This document shows positions 25,609 through 33,580 of a stretch of 64,000 nucleotides of DNA, in pieces. The notes beneath the pieces are model-generated. The model had not been told where the DNA came from. It did not search any database and saw only the letters and a list, made by a program, of their open reading frames with translations. Source of the DNA: Bradyrhizobium ottawaense (lineage in GTDB: Bacteria > Pseudomonadota > Alphaproteobacteria > Rhizobiales > Xanthobacteraceae); assembly GCF_002278135.3 (NCBI RefSeq), contig NZ_CP029425.2:2580001-2644000 (forward strand), read 5' to 3'. Both the position numbers and the translations under genes were made by a program. Numbering within the stretch: the first letter of the stretch is position 1; the number at the start of each line of letters is the position of its first letter.

Positions 25609-26541
25609 ATGCAACTCAGCCTCGGTCCAGTTCTGTACAATTGGGCGCCGGAACGCTGGCGCGACTTCTATTTCCGGATCGCCGACGAAGCGCCGGTCGA
25701 CGTCGTATCCGTCGGCGAGATCGTCTGCTCGAAGCGCTCGCCGTTCTTCGCAGACTTCATTCCGGTCGTGGTCGAACGGCTGCAGAGCGCGGGCAAGCAG
25801 GTGCTGCTGGGCTCGCTGATTCTGGTCTCGCTGCGCCGCGAGCGCCGCCAGACCGAGGAGCTCGCGGCGGTCGAGGGCGCCGTGGTCGAGGTCAACGATC
25901 TGACCTGTCTCAGGGCGCTTGCAGGCCGGCCGCACGCCATCGGTCCGTTCGTCAACATCTACAACGAAGCGAGCGCGGCCTTTCACGCCGCACGCGGGGC
26001 GAGGCGCATCTGCCTGCCGCCGGAATTGCCGCTGGCCTCGGTGGCCACGATCGCGAAGGCTGTTCCCGACGCCACGATCGAAGTGTTCGCGTTCGGCCGG
26101 GTGCCGCTGGCCATCTCCGCGCGGTGCTATCATGCGCGCCTTCACAAGCTCACCAAGGACAATTGCCGCTTCGTCTGCGAGAAGGACCCGGATGGTCTTC
26201 TCCTCAACACGCTGGAGCAGCAAGACTTCCTGACCATCAACGGCGTGCAGACGCTGTCGCACACCTGTGCCAATCTGCTGGGTGAGGCCGGCCTCTTGCA
26301 CGAGAGCAACGTCGGATCACTGCGCCTGTCGCCGCAGGATTGTGACATGGTCGTCGTCGCCAGGACCTTTCGCGACGTGCTGGACGGTCGCGACGATGTC
26401 GAGGGTGGAAATCGCCGGCTTGCCGCGGCCTATCCGGGCGTGCCGTTCTCGAATGGCTTCCTGTGGGCCGAGCCGGGGCACGTCTACCGTCAGGCCCGAT
26501 CAGGGGATGCGCAAGGCGCGGCGCAGATCGGGACTCGCTAA
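25609..26541 (+). CDS. ubiV: UbiV, Fe-S hydroxylase subunit (peptidase U32 family)
   Basis: A 310-residue protein, MQLSLGPVLYNWAPERWRDF. Cluster-binding Cys at 40 (GEIVCSKR), 173 (ARCYHAR), 186 and 190 (DNCRFVCEKD); the 13- and 4-residue spacings equal those of E. coli UbiV (39, 180, 193, 197). It lies 27 bp after ubiU on the same strand. The partner of UbiU in ring hydroxylation when oxygen is absent. Last gene of the operon; it converges with the azoreductase gene, with only 21 bp between stops. Confidence 0.95.
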   Translation: MQLSLGPVLYNWAPERWRDFYFRIADEAPVDVVSVGEIVCSKRSPFFADFIPVVVERLQSAGKQVLLGSLILVSLRRERRQTEELAAVEGAVVEVNDLTCLRALAGRPHAIGPFVNIYNEASAAFHAARGARRICLPPELPLASVATIAKAVPDATIEVFAFGRVPLAISARCYHARLHKLTKDNCRFVCEKDPDGLLLNTLEQQDFLTINGVQTLSHTCANLLGEAGLLHESNVGSLRLSPQDCDMVVVARTFRDVLDGRDDVEGGNRRLAAAYPGVPFSNGFLWAEPGHVYRQARSGDAQGAAQIGTR

Positions 26542-26562
26542 ACGGGGCGACGCTCCGAGCGC

Positions 26563-27189
26563 TCAGAAAGTCGCGGCCATTGCGGCCAGCCGTCGATGGG
26601 CCCTGTCCCGCGCGGCCTCGATCGGCTGTTGCGGTCCCGTGGTTGGCCCGATCGGCACGAAACGGACATTGTCGATACCGATGAAGCGCAGGATGTCGCG
26701 CAGGTAAGGCGTTGCCATGTCGATGCGGCCGCGGTTCATGCCGGTGGCGAAGTCGCTGCCACTGGCGAGAATCACCAGCGTCGGCCGATCCTTGAGCAGC
26801 GGGAGATAGCCCTGTGACGGGTCGAACCGGAACGTCAGCCCGGGCTGGACGATGATGTCAAACCACTGCTTGAGCTTGTAGGGAATGCTGAAGTTCCACA
26901 TCGGCGTCGAGATCAGCACGCGATCGGCCAACGAAAACCGCAGCGCCATTCGCTCGGCCTCGGCAAAGCTGTCGCGTTGCGCGTCGTTGAAGGCTTGCCC
27001 GTTCATCCGTGCATATTTGGCCTCGGCGATGGGGCCTGAGAATTCCGGCATCCGCTCCCGCCACAGGTCCACGACATCGAGGTCCCAGTCCGGCCGGGCC
27101 TGGCGAAAGCCGTCAAGAAAGACGCGCGCGCCGGCACTCGACTCGGAGTCAGGGCGCGGCGAGCAGGAGAGGTGCAAAATCTTTGCCAC
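26563..27189 (-). CDS. azoR: FMN-dependent NADH-azoreductase / NAD(P)H dehydrogenase (flavodoxin fold)
   Basis: A 208-residue protein: MAKILHLSCSPRPDSESSAG binds FMN phosphate, PMWNFSIPYKLKQWFDIIVQ (~94-113) is the flavin-ring motif of AzoR-type enzymes, and LVILASGSDF follows. These homodimeric cytoplasmic enzymes reduce quinones and azo compounds with NADH. It starts 3 bp from the stop of the lactonase-isochorismatase fusion gene upstream, so it is the last gene of the long minus-strand operon. There it could reduce a quinone formed by the pathway. Confidence 0.88.
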   Translation of the reverse strand: MAKILHLSCSPRPDSESSAGARVFLDGFRQARPDWDLDVVDLWRERMPEFSGPIAEAKYARMNGQAFNDAQRDSFAEAERMALRFSLADRVLISTPMWNFSIPYKLKQWFDIIVQPGLTFRFDPSQGYLPLLKDRPTLVILASGSDFATGMNRGRIDMATPYLRDILRFIGIDNVRFVPIGPTTGPQQPIEAARDRAHRRLAAMAATF

Positions 27190-27192
27190 CGC

Positions 27193-28764
27193 TCATCCCA
27201 ACGCCCTGATGACGGCATCCGCCCTCGTGACGATCGCCACGTTCTGCATGGCAAAATTAATCGACGCATTGTGCCAGTCGGCGTTCATGGTCGAGCAGCA
27301 ATCTTCGGGGACGATCATGAAGTAGCCCTTGTCTGCCCCGGTGCGGGCGGTGTGCTCGACCGACATGTTGGTCCAGGCACCGGTGTTGATGATCATGTCG
27401 CGCCCGGTCGCCTTGAGGATTGTCTCCAGCCGCGTGCCCTCCCACGCGCTCATCCGCATCTTCTCGACGACGAAATCGCCGGGCCGGGGCTCGAGGCCGG
27501 AGACGGGCGCCGCGCCCCAGCTTCCACGCACCATCGCCTTGCTGTCGACGAGGCCTTCGAACAGCGGTGCGTTCAGCGTGACACCCGGCGCACCCGGCTC
27601 GACGACGAACCAGACGTGGATGATGGCGACGCCGCGGGCCCGCGCGGTCTCCGCGAGACGGCGGACATTCTCGACGACATGTTGCTGTTTCGCATGACCG
27701 GGAGCGCCGGACTCGGCGAACGCGCCGCCGTCCATGATGACGTCGTTCTGCAGGTCCTGGATGATCATGGCGCAGCGCTGCGGATCAAGCCGCATGTCGC
27801 CGTCAGCGAGGATAGGCGCCGGCGAGGCGCTTGCCGCCTGGCCGCCGCTGCTTCGCCGGCCGGCCATATAGGGCTCGTGCCGCGGACCGACCTTGGTCGG
27901 AATGGCATAGACCGAATGTGTCGAGGTCAGATACAGCGTGCGGAAATCCGGCCCGCCCCAGGCGAGGTTGGCGACCATCTCGGGCGCGCGGACCTTGCCG
28001 AGCAGCTCGCCGCGCGGCGAATAGACCCAGACGCCGCCGGGCGCGGTGACCCAGATATTGCCGTGCTGATCGCACTTCATGCCGTCGGGCAGGCCGGCTT
28101 CGAGCTCGGAGCGGATGCCGCTTGCGAACACCCGCGCATTCGACAGCGAGCCGTCGGCGTTGACGTCGAAGACGCGGATCAGCGCCTGCACGGTGTCGTT
28201 GACATAGAGCAGCTTCTCGTCCGGCGAGAAGCACAGGCCGTTCGGCTGGTCGAACAGATTGCGCTCGACCACGAGCTTCGGTTCGCCGCCGGGCACGAGG
28301 CGATAGACGCCCTGGAAGCCGAGCTGGCGCGGCCGCTCCACGCCATAGACCGGCATCCGGCCGTACCAAGGGTCTGAGAAATAGATCGCGCCGGAGGAGT
28401 GCACGCAGACGTCGTTCGGGCTGTTCAGCTCCTGGCCCTGGAAGTGCGAAGCCAGCACCTCGCGCCGCCCGTCCGGCCGTTCGCGGATCAGCGACGAGGT
28501 CGCGTGCTCGCAGACGATCAGATTGAGCTCGGCATCATAGGTCATGCCGTTGCACTTGTTCGAGGGACGCTTGACCTCGGCCACGCCGCGCCGCGCATCC
28601 CAGCGCCGGCGCACGTCACCCGGCATGTCCGAGAACAGCAGATAGTGATCGACCGGATGCCAGATCGGTCCCTCCGTGAAGTCAAAGCCGGTGCCGACCT
28701 GCGCGACCGGCGCATAGGGGTCGATCAAAGTTTCGAATTCGCTTCGCAAGGTGACGTGCGTCAT
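27193..28764 (-). CDS. SMP-30/gluconolactonase fused to isochorismatase-like hydrolase lacking the catalytic Cys
   Basis: A 523-residue two-domain protein. Residues ~10-300 form an SMP-30/LRE beta-propeller lactonase: FTEGPIWHPVDHYLLFSDMP (metal Glu), SPNDVCVHSSGAIYFSDP (Asn and Asp ligands), FDQPNGLCFSPDEKLLYVND. A linker rich in Gly/Ala/Ser (~304-322) leads to an isochorismatase-like domain (~328-523). That domain has catalytic Asp (AMIIQDLQNDVI) and Lys (VVEKMRMSAWEGTRLE), but the nucleophile site reads NTGAWTNMSVEHTAR where the family has TNxCVExTAR: Cys is replaced by Ser. It may be inactive, use Ser, or bind ligand only. It sits with two other hydrolases in the operon. Confidence 0.88.
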   Translation of the reverse strand: MTHVTLRSEFETLIDPYAPVAQVGTGFDFTEGPIWHPVDHYLLFSDMPGDVRRRWDARRGVAEVKRPSNKCNGMTYDAELNLIVCEHATSSLIRERPDGRREVLASHFQGQELNSPNDVCVHSSGAIYFSDPWYGRMPVYGVERPRQLGFQGVYRLVPGGEPKLVVERNLFDQPNGLCFSPDEKLLYVNDTVQALIRVFDVNADGSLSNARVFASGIRSELEAGLPDGMKCDQHGNIWVTAPGGVWVYSPRGELLGKVRAPEMVANLAWGGPDFRTLYLTSTHSVYAIPTKVGPRHEPYMAGRRSSGGQAASASPAPILADGDMRLDPQRCAMIIQDLQNDVIMDGGAFAESGAPGHAKQQHVVENVRRLAETARARGVAIIHVWFVVEPGAPGVTLNAPLFEGLVDSKAMVRGSWGAAPVSGLEPRPGDFVVEKMRMSAWEGTRLETILKATGRDMIINTGAWTNMSVEHTARTGADKGYFMIVPEDCCSTMNADWHNASINFAMQNVAIVTRADAVIRALG

Positions 28765-28785
28765 CGGTCGATCCCCAAGATCATC

Positions 28786-29634
28786 TCAAGCCGGGAACCA
28801 GTTGCGTGCGGGCAAGGACTGCACGATCGGTCCGGGGACCTGATCGTGCAGGCGCCCGACGACGTTGCCGCCTTCGATCTTGGCCGGGCGGTCGTGCACC
28901 GGCAGCAGATAGCGCGAATTGCTCAGCAGCTTCTTGATCGAGGCTTTCTCGGCGCGCTTGCTGGTGCCATGATTGCCCGTCGTGCGCGGCTCCCAATCGT
29001 GGATCTCGTTGAAGGGCGTCACGATCTGGTCGTTGAAATCGTAGATCACGTCGCCGCAGATGGTCGCAATCCCGTCGGCGGTCTCGACGATGACGTTCAT
29101 CGAGCCCTCCGTATGCGCATTGGCCGCGTCGCAATAGACGCCGGGCATCAGCTCGATCGGGCCGGTGATCTCTAAGTCGAGGAAGCGCAGCGCGCTCTTG
29201 GTGTGCAGCCGGTCGATCAGGTGCTTGATGTCGGGCGCCGGATATTGCGGATGCATCAGGCCGGAGACGGAATACTCGAGTTCCTTGCGGTTGAGCACGA
29301 CGGTCGTGTTCATCGGGAACAGATCGTCCTTGCCGGCGTGGTCGATGTGCAGATGGGTGTGGCAGACGAAGCGGACGTCGCCCATGCGCACGCCGTGGCG
29401 CGCGAGCTGGTTCTCGATCATGTTCTCGTGGTACTGCAGCCCGCGCATGCCCAGCGTCTCCATGATCTGGTTGGAGCGGTAGCCGGTGTCGACCACGACC
29501 GGATATTTCCCCCCGAGGATCAGGAAACCGAGGGTGAGGACGCGGCGGGTGCGACCGCAGTCGCGGCCGAGAACCAGAAAGCTCGATTCCAGCTCGATAT
29601 CGCCATAGTCCAGGATCTTGATCTCCAGCGCCAT
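28786..29634 (-). CDS. Metallo-beta-lactamase-fold lactonase (AHL-lactonase-like)
   Basis: A 282-residue protein started at ATG 29634 behind GAGGGAGGG; longer in-frame extensions lack a site. The two-metal motif HxHxDH is complete (CHTHLHIDHAG, His94, His96, Asp98, His99), with downstream NAHTEGSMN, ICGDVIYDF and LLPVHDRP supplying the remaining ligands. The arrangement matches N-acyl-homoserine-lactonase-type MBL hydrolases, so a lactone substrate is likely. As part of a catabolic operon it more plausibly opens a pathway lactone than a quorum signal, but both remain open. Confidence 0.85.
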   Translation of the reverse strand: MALEIKILDYGDIELESSFLVLGRDCGRTRRVLTLGFLILGGKYPVVVDTGYRSNQIMETLGMRGLQYHENMIENQLARHGVRMGDVRFVCHTHLHIDHAGKDDLFPMNTTVVLNRKELEYSVSGLMHPQYPAPDIKHLIDRLHTKSALRFLDLEITGPIELMPGVYCDAANAHTEGSMNVIVETADGIATICGDVIYDFNDQIVTPFNEIHDWEPRTTGNHGTSKRAEKASIKKLLSNSRYLLPVHDRPAKIEGGNVVGRLHDQVPGPIVQSLPARNWFPA

Positions 29635-29665
29635 TCGTTGCCCTCCCTCAACTGTTTCTTGTCTG

Positions 29666-30550
29666 TCAAAGCCGGTAGACGCGCGTCGCCGTCGTCTTGA
29701 AGATAGCGTCCTGCTGCTCCGCGCTGAACGGCGCGGCGGCGGTGCGAAAGGCGCCGACGAGCTCGAGATAGCTGGTCCACAATTTCTCGATGGGGAAATT
29801 GGAGCCGAACAGGCAGCGCTCGGCGCCGAAGATCGCGACGGTGTCGATGAGCACGGCGGCGATGTGCGCAGGATCGTTGCGATGGATGAAGGTGCCGAGC
29901 CCGGAGAGCTTTGAGACCACGTTCGGGCAGGCCGCGAGCCGGGCCATGCCGCTGCGCCAGGCGGCGCGGCCACCAGGAGAGAGATCCTCCAGCATGCCGG
30001 CATGCTGGAGGATGAAGGTCACGTCGGGGCAGGCTTCGGCCAGCGCTGCGGCATCCGGCATCTGCGGGGTGAACACCTGCAGGTCGAAGCTCCAACCATA
30101 GTCGGCGAGGCGCGCGACGTTGCGGCTGATCATCGGATCGGTGCAGAGATCGGGGCGGGCGGCAAAGCGATAGAGCGGGTTCTCGTGCCAGTGCAGCTGC
30201 ATGCGCACGCCGCGCACCAGCTTGTAGCGCTTCAGGCGATCGAGCTGCGGACGCACGTCGTCCACGGCGAAATTGGCATAGGCGACGATCGCGTGCGGCC
30301 AGCCGTGTTCGTCCGCAGTCTGCTGCACCCACGCGGCCTCGTCCTCGAAGCGGTCGTTGGCCCAGTTGGTTTGCACATAGACCGAACGCGTGACGCCGGT
30401 ATCCTTGAGGTCGTCGAGATATTCCTGGATCGGATAGTCGCGCCGGATCGGCTCATAGGGTCCGAAGATGCGCGGCTGCATGGGGCCGGTCAGCCAGGGC
30501 AGGTCGGCCTGCCGCCAGATGTGATGATGGCCGTCGACAATGTCGGTCAC
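29666..30550 (-). CDS. Amidohydrolase_2 family TIM-barrel hydrolase
   Basis: A 294-residue protein from GTG 30550, with AAGGAGAG just upstream; its start overlaps the stop of the VWA gene by 4 bp. N-terminal metal motif VTDIVDGHHHIWRQ (HxH), later VRGVRMQLHWHENP, FILQHAGML and CLFGSNFPIEKLW near the end, as in 2-pyrone-4,6-dicarboxylate lactonase and related metal-dependent hydrolases. It probably opens a lactone or decarboxylates a ring acid in the same pathway as the neighbouring lactonases. Confidence 0.87.
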   Translation of the reverse strand: MTDIVDGHHHIWRQADLPWLTGPMQPRIFGPYEPIRRDYPIQEYLDDLKDTGVTRSVYVQTNWANDRFEDEAAWVQQTADEHGWPHAIVAYANFAVDDVRPQLDRLKRYKLVRGVRMQLHWHENPLYRFAARPDLCTDPMISRNVARLADYGWSFDLQVFTPQMPDAAALAEACPDVTFILQHAGMLEDLSPGGRAAWRSGMARLAACPNVVSKLSGLGTFIHRNDPAHIAAVLIDTVAIFGAERCLFGSNFPIEKLWTSYLELVGAFRTAAAPFSAEQQDAIFKTTATRVYRL

Positions 30551-31668
30551 GCCGCTCTCCTTCGTCCCAGCGCCAGAATATGCGCGACGATCGACGCGCT
30601 CGAACCGCCATCCACGAGGTCGTCGACGAAGCGCTCGATGGCGATGAGCGCCTCGGTCTGCGGGTGGAAGCCGGGGCTTGTCGCCAGCGGCGTCAGCCAG
30701 CTCAGGCGCCAGGCCCGCCGCGACAATTTCGCGACGGCGTCGCGAAGCGCATCGGTCTCCCCACGCTCGAGTCCATCGGAGACGATGATCACGGCGGCGC
30801 CGCGCGCATAGCCGCCGAAGCGGGGCACGGCGAGGAAGGCCTGGAGTGCGTCGCCGATGCGGGTGCCGCCGTCCCAATCGCTGACCAGATGCGCGGCGGC
30901 GTTCATGGCCTGCTCGCGGCGCTTCAGTCGCAGCGGGCGGGTGATGCGGGTCAGCCGCGTGCCGAAGGTGAAGACCTCGACACTGGGCGCGGCCTGCACC
31001 AGCGCATGCGCGAGCTTCATGTTCTCCTCGGTGCGGCTCTTCATCGAGCCGGAGACGTCGATCAGCAGGAGCATCTTGCGCGGACGCTGGCGTCGCTTCA
31101 TGTGACCGAGCCGCAGAATCTCGCCGTCGCTGCGGACACTGTCGCGCAAGGTGCGGCGGAGATCGGCAAACGGCCCGCGGCGGGCGCGCATGCGGCGATG
31201 GCCGCGCCGTCGCGGCAGGCGTCGCGGCGCCTCCCGCGCCAGGCGGCGCAATGCGTCCGTGCTCGAGGCCGCCCCAAAGCGACGCTCGACCAGCGCCTCG
31301 CTTCGGGTCGCGGTGAGGCCGGACTCATTGGCCTCGTCGGAGAGCAGGGGGGCATCGTCGCCGCGGCCCTCTTCCTGGAGGCGGACTGTCTCGTCGTCCT
31401 CGCCCTCGTCGTCGCGCGCGATGGCCTCGCTGCCGCGGAAGTGGAGATCGAACAGCCGGTCGAAGGTCACACGGCGCTCGGGCGGCGGCGCCAGCGTCGC
31501 GAGGGCGGCTTGCCTGACGTGCTCGATGTCGCGCGGGCCGAGCAGCTCGATCGCGGCGAGGAATGTGGTGGTTTGCTCCGGTGCGACGGCAAAGCCGTTC
31601 GCGCGCAGCAGCGGGACGAAGGCGACGAAGATGCGCGCGGCGCGCGGGAGCTGCAGTTCGGCGCTCAT
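30547..31668 (-). CDS. VWA-domain protein, CoxE-like
   Basis: A 373-residue protein from ATG 31668. The N-terminal ~165 residues are charged and helical, with acidic and Arg-rich stretches. The C-terminal von Willebrand A domain (~185-373) has MIDAS motif LLLIDVSGSMKSRTE (DxSxS), then DWDGGTRIGDAL and IIVSDGLERGETDALRD. CoxE-type proteins work with a MoxR ATPase (CoxD) to insert or activate the molybdenum centre of CO-dehydrogenase-type hydroxylases. It is coupled to the MoxR gene by a 4-bp overlap, and the Mo-hydroxylase subunits lie just upstream. Confidence 0.87.
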   Translation of the reverse strand: MSAELQLPRAARIFVAFVPLLRANGFAVAPEQTTTFLAAIELLGPRDIEHVRQAALATLAPPPERRVTFDRLFDLHFRGSEAIARDDEGEDDETVRLQEEGRGDDAPLLSDEANESGLTATRSEALVERRFGAASSTDALRRLAREAPRRLPRRRGHRRMRARRGPFADLRRTLRDSVRSDGEILRLGHMKRRQRPRKMLLLIDVSGSMKSRTEENMKLAHALVQAAPSVEVFTFGTRLTRITRPLRLKRREQAMNAAAHLVSDWDGGTRIGDALQAFLAVPRFGGYARGAAVIIVSDGLERGETDALRDAVAKLSRRAWRLSWLTPLATSPGFHPQTEALIAIERFVDDLVDGGSSASIVAHILALGRRRAA

Positions 31669-32546
31669 GCGGTCGCCTCCGCGAGCATGGCGTCGAGCCG
31701 CGGCGAGATGAAATGCAGATCCTCTTCGTCCTTCAGCGCCACGCCGATCGAGCGCTTGAATGCATCCGGCCAGCGCGCGCCGCCCTTGTGCAGCAGCGTC
31801 GCGGCCTCGGCCCAGTCGACGGCCTCGGCAATGCCGGGCGCCTTGCTCAGCGGCTCGCGCCGCAGCCTCTCCACGGCTGCGACGACGGCGCGGGCCGTGG
31901 CCTCGGCGACGCTGGAGGCGCGCATCATGATGATCCGCGCCTCGCGCTCCGCGGTCGGATAGTCGATCCAGTGATAGACGCAGCGGCGGCGCAAGGCCTC
32001 GTGCAGATCGCGCGTCCGGTTCGACGTCAGAACGACCACGGGGCGCTCCGCCGCGCGAACCGTGCCGCGCTCGGGAATCGAGATCTGGAAGTCGGAGAGG
32101 AATTCGAGCAGAAACGCCTCGAACTCCTGGTCGGCGCGGTCGATTTCGTCGATCAGCAGCACGGTGGAATCGGGCGCGCGGAGCGCGGCCAGCATGGGAC
32201 GCTCGATCAGGAAGGTCTCGCCATAGATGTCGATGCTCTCGTCGCCGGCCTGGCGGATCGCCAGCATCTGGCGCGGATAGTTCCACTCATAGAGCGCGGC
32301 AGAGGCGTCGATGCCCTCGTAGCATTGCAGGCGGATCAGGCGCCGGCCGAGCACGGCGGCAATGGCTTTTGCGGCTTCCGTCTTGCCGACGCCGGGTGCG
32401 CCCTCGAGCAGCAGCGGCTTGCCGAGCGCGAGACCGAGATAGGCTGATGTCGCAAGGCCCTCGTCGGCCAGGTAATAGGCTGCCCGCAGCGCCTTCTCCA
32501 GCGCCTCCGGGCTGTCGATGCCGACGATGTTGCTGCGAACCGCCAC
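31665..32546 (-). CDS. MoxR-family AAA+ ATPase, CoxD-like
   Basis: A 293-residue protein from GTG 32546 (GAGGATCA upstream; the longer frame upstream lacks family sequence). Walker A GAPGVGKTEAAKAIA (~48-62), Walker B VLLIDEIDRADQEFEAFLLE, sensor-1 VVLTSNRTRDLHEALRRRC, the typical MoxR order. CoxD in Oligotropha is a chaperone-like ATPase needed for the [CuSMoO2] site of CO dehydrogenase. Here the adjacent hydroxylase does not have the CODH active-site loop, so a general role in Mo-centre maturation is inferred. Next in the operon after the catalytic subunit halves. Confidence 0.9.
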   Translation of the reverse strand: MAVRSNIVGIDSPEALEKALRAAYYLADEGLATSAYLGLALGKPLLLEGAPGVGKTEAAKAIAAVLGRRLIRLQCYEGIDASAALYEWNYPRQMLAIRQAGDESIDIYGETFLIERPMLAALRAPDSTVLLIDEIDRADQEFEAFLLEFLSDFQISIPERGTVRAAERPVVVLTSNRTRDLHEALRRRCVYHWIDYPTAEREARIIMMRASSVAEATARAVVAAVERLRREPLSKAPGIAEAVDWAEAATLLHKGGARWPDAFKRSIGVALKDEEDLHFISPRLDAMLAEATA

Positions 32547-32556
32547 GACTGATCCT

Positions 32557-33579
32557 CTAGCGCCGTGCCTGCGGCCGCGCGCCGCCCTGGGCCTTGATCG
32601 CGCGCAGCACCTTTTCAGGCGTGATCGGCAGGTCGTCGATGCGCACGCCGACGGCATTGAAGATCGCATTGGCGACGGCCGGTAGCACCGGGTTGGCGCA
32701 CATCTCGCCGGGGCCCTTGGCACCAAAGGGGCCATCGGGAGCGGGACGTTCCAGCACCGCGATATCGTGCGGGCAGATGTCGCCGGGGCCGGGCATCAGA
32801 TATTCGACGAAGTCGCGGGGGCCGTGAATGGGATCGGGATAATAGGGCTCCGGGGTCTCATAGAGCGCGTGGCTGACACCCATCCAGGCACCGCCGACCA
32901 GTTGCTGCTCGACCAGACGCGGGTTCAGCGCGCGACCGAGCTCATAGGCGGAATCCATCCGGACCATCGCGACATCGCCGGTCTCGTCGTCGACCTCGAC
33001 CTCGGCGACGAGGCAGGCATGGGCGTAGCAGGTCGCCGGCGACATCTCGCCGGTCTCCGGATCGACGTTGGAAAGGGGAACCAGAAAGATGCCGCGGCCC
33101 GAAATGGTCTTGCCCTGCTTGAACTGCGCGGCAATCGCGACATCCTTGGTCGAGATCGAACGGTGCGGCGCGCCCTTGACGTGAATATTGCCGCGGCCGT
33201 CGGTTTCGAGATCGGCGGCATTGACCTCGAGCTCCTCAGCCGCCGCTTCCATCATCACGCCGCGGGCCTCGCGCGCCGCGGCCATCACGGCATTGCCGAC
33301 CCGGTGGGTGCCGCGCGAGGCGAACGAGCCCATGCAGTGCGGGCCGGTGTCGGAATCCGCCGTGTCGACATAGACGTCCTCGACCGGCACGCCCAGCGTC
33401 TCGGCGCAGATCTGCCGCGTCACCGATTTCATGCCCTGGCCGAGGTCGATCGACGACAGCGCCACCGTGAACTTGCCGCTGGGATTGGAGTGAACCAGGG
33501 CCTGGCTCGGGTCGCCGCCAAGGTTCATGCCGATGGGGTAGTTGATCGACGCCATGCCGCGTCCGCGATGCCTGGTCAT
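32557..33579 (-). CDS. Molybdenum hydroxylase catalytic subunit, C-terminal half (MoCoBD_2)
   Basis: A 340-residue protein with its own AGGAGA site and ATG 33579, one base after the TGA of the N-terminal-half gene. It begins at the family's RGRGxA motif (MTRHRGRGMASINYPIG). It then has SSIDLGQGMKSVTRQICAE (pterin contact), GSFASRGTHRVG, and near the end GPFGAKGPGEMCANPVLP with the catalytic Glu of xanthine-oxidase-family enzymes. Together with 33581-35173 it makes up one complete large subunit. Not a simple frameshift: both pieces have proper ends and this one a ribosome site. Confidence 0.9.
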   Translation of the reverse strand: MTRHRGRGMASINYPIGMNLGGDPSQALVHSNPSGKFTVALSSIDLGQGMKSVTRQICAETLGVPVEDVYVDTADSDTGPHCMGSFASRGTHRVGNAVMAAAREARGVMMEAAAEELEVNAADLETDGRGNIHVKGAPHRSISTKDVAIAAQFKQGKTISGRGIFLVPLSNVDPETGEMSPATCYAHACLVAEVEVDDETGDVAMVRMDSAYELGRALNPRLVEQQLVGGAWMGVSHALYETPEPYYPDPIHGPRDFVEYLMPGPGDICPHDIAVLERPAPDGPFGAKGPGEMCANPVLPAVANAIFNAVGVRIDDLPITPEKVLRAIKAQGGARPQARR

Positions 33580-33580
33580 G

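Noticed and set aside
28786..29634. Dedicated quorum-quenching AHL lactonase
   Set aside because: The motif fits lactonases in general; its place inside a catabolic operon makes a pathway lactone the better guess.
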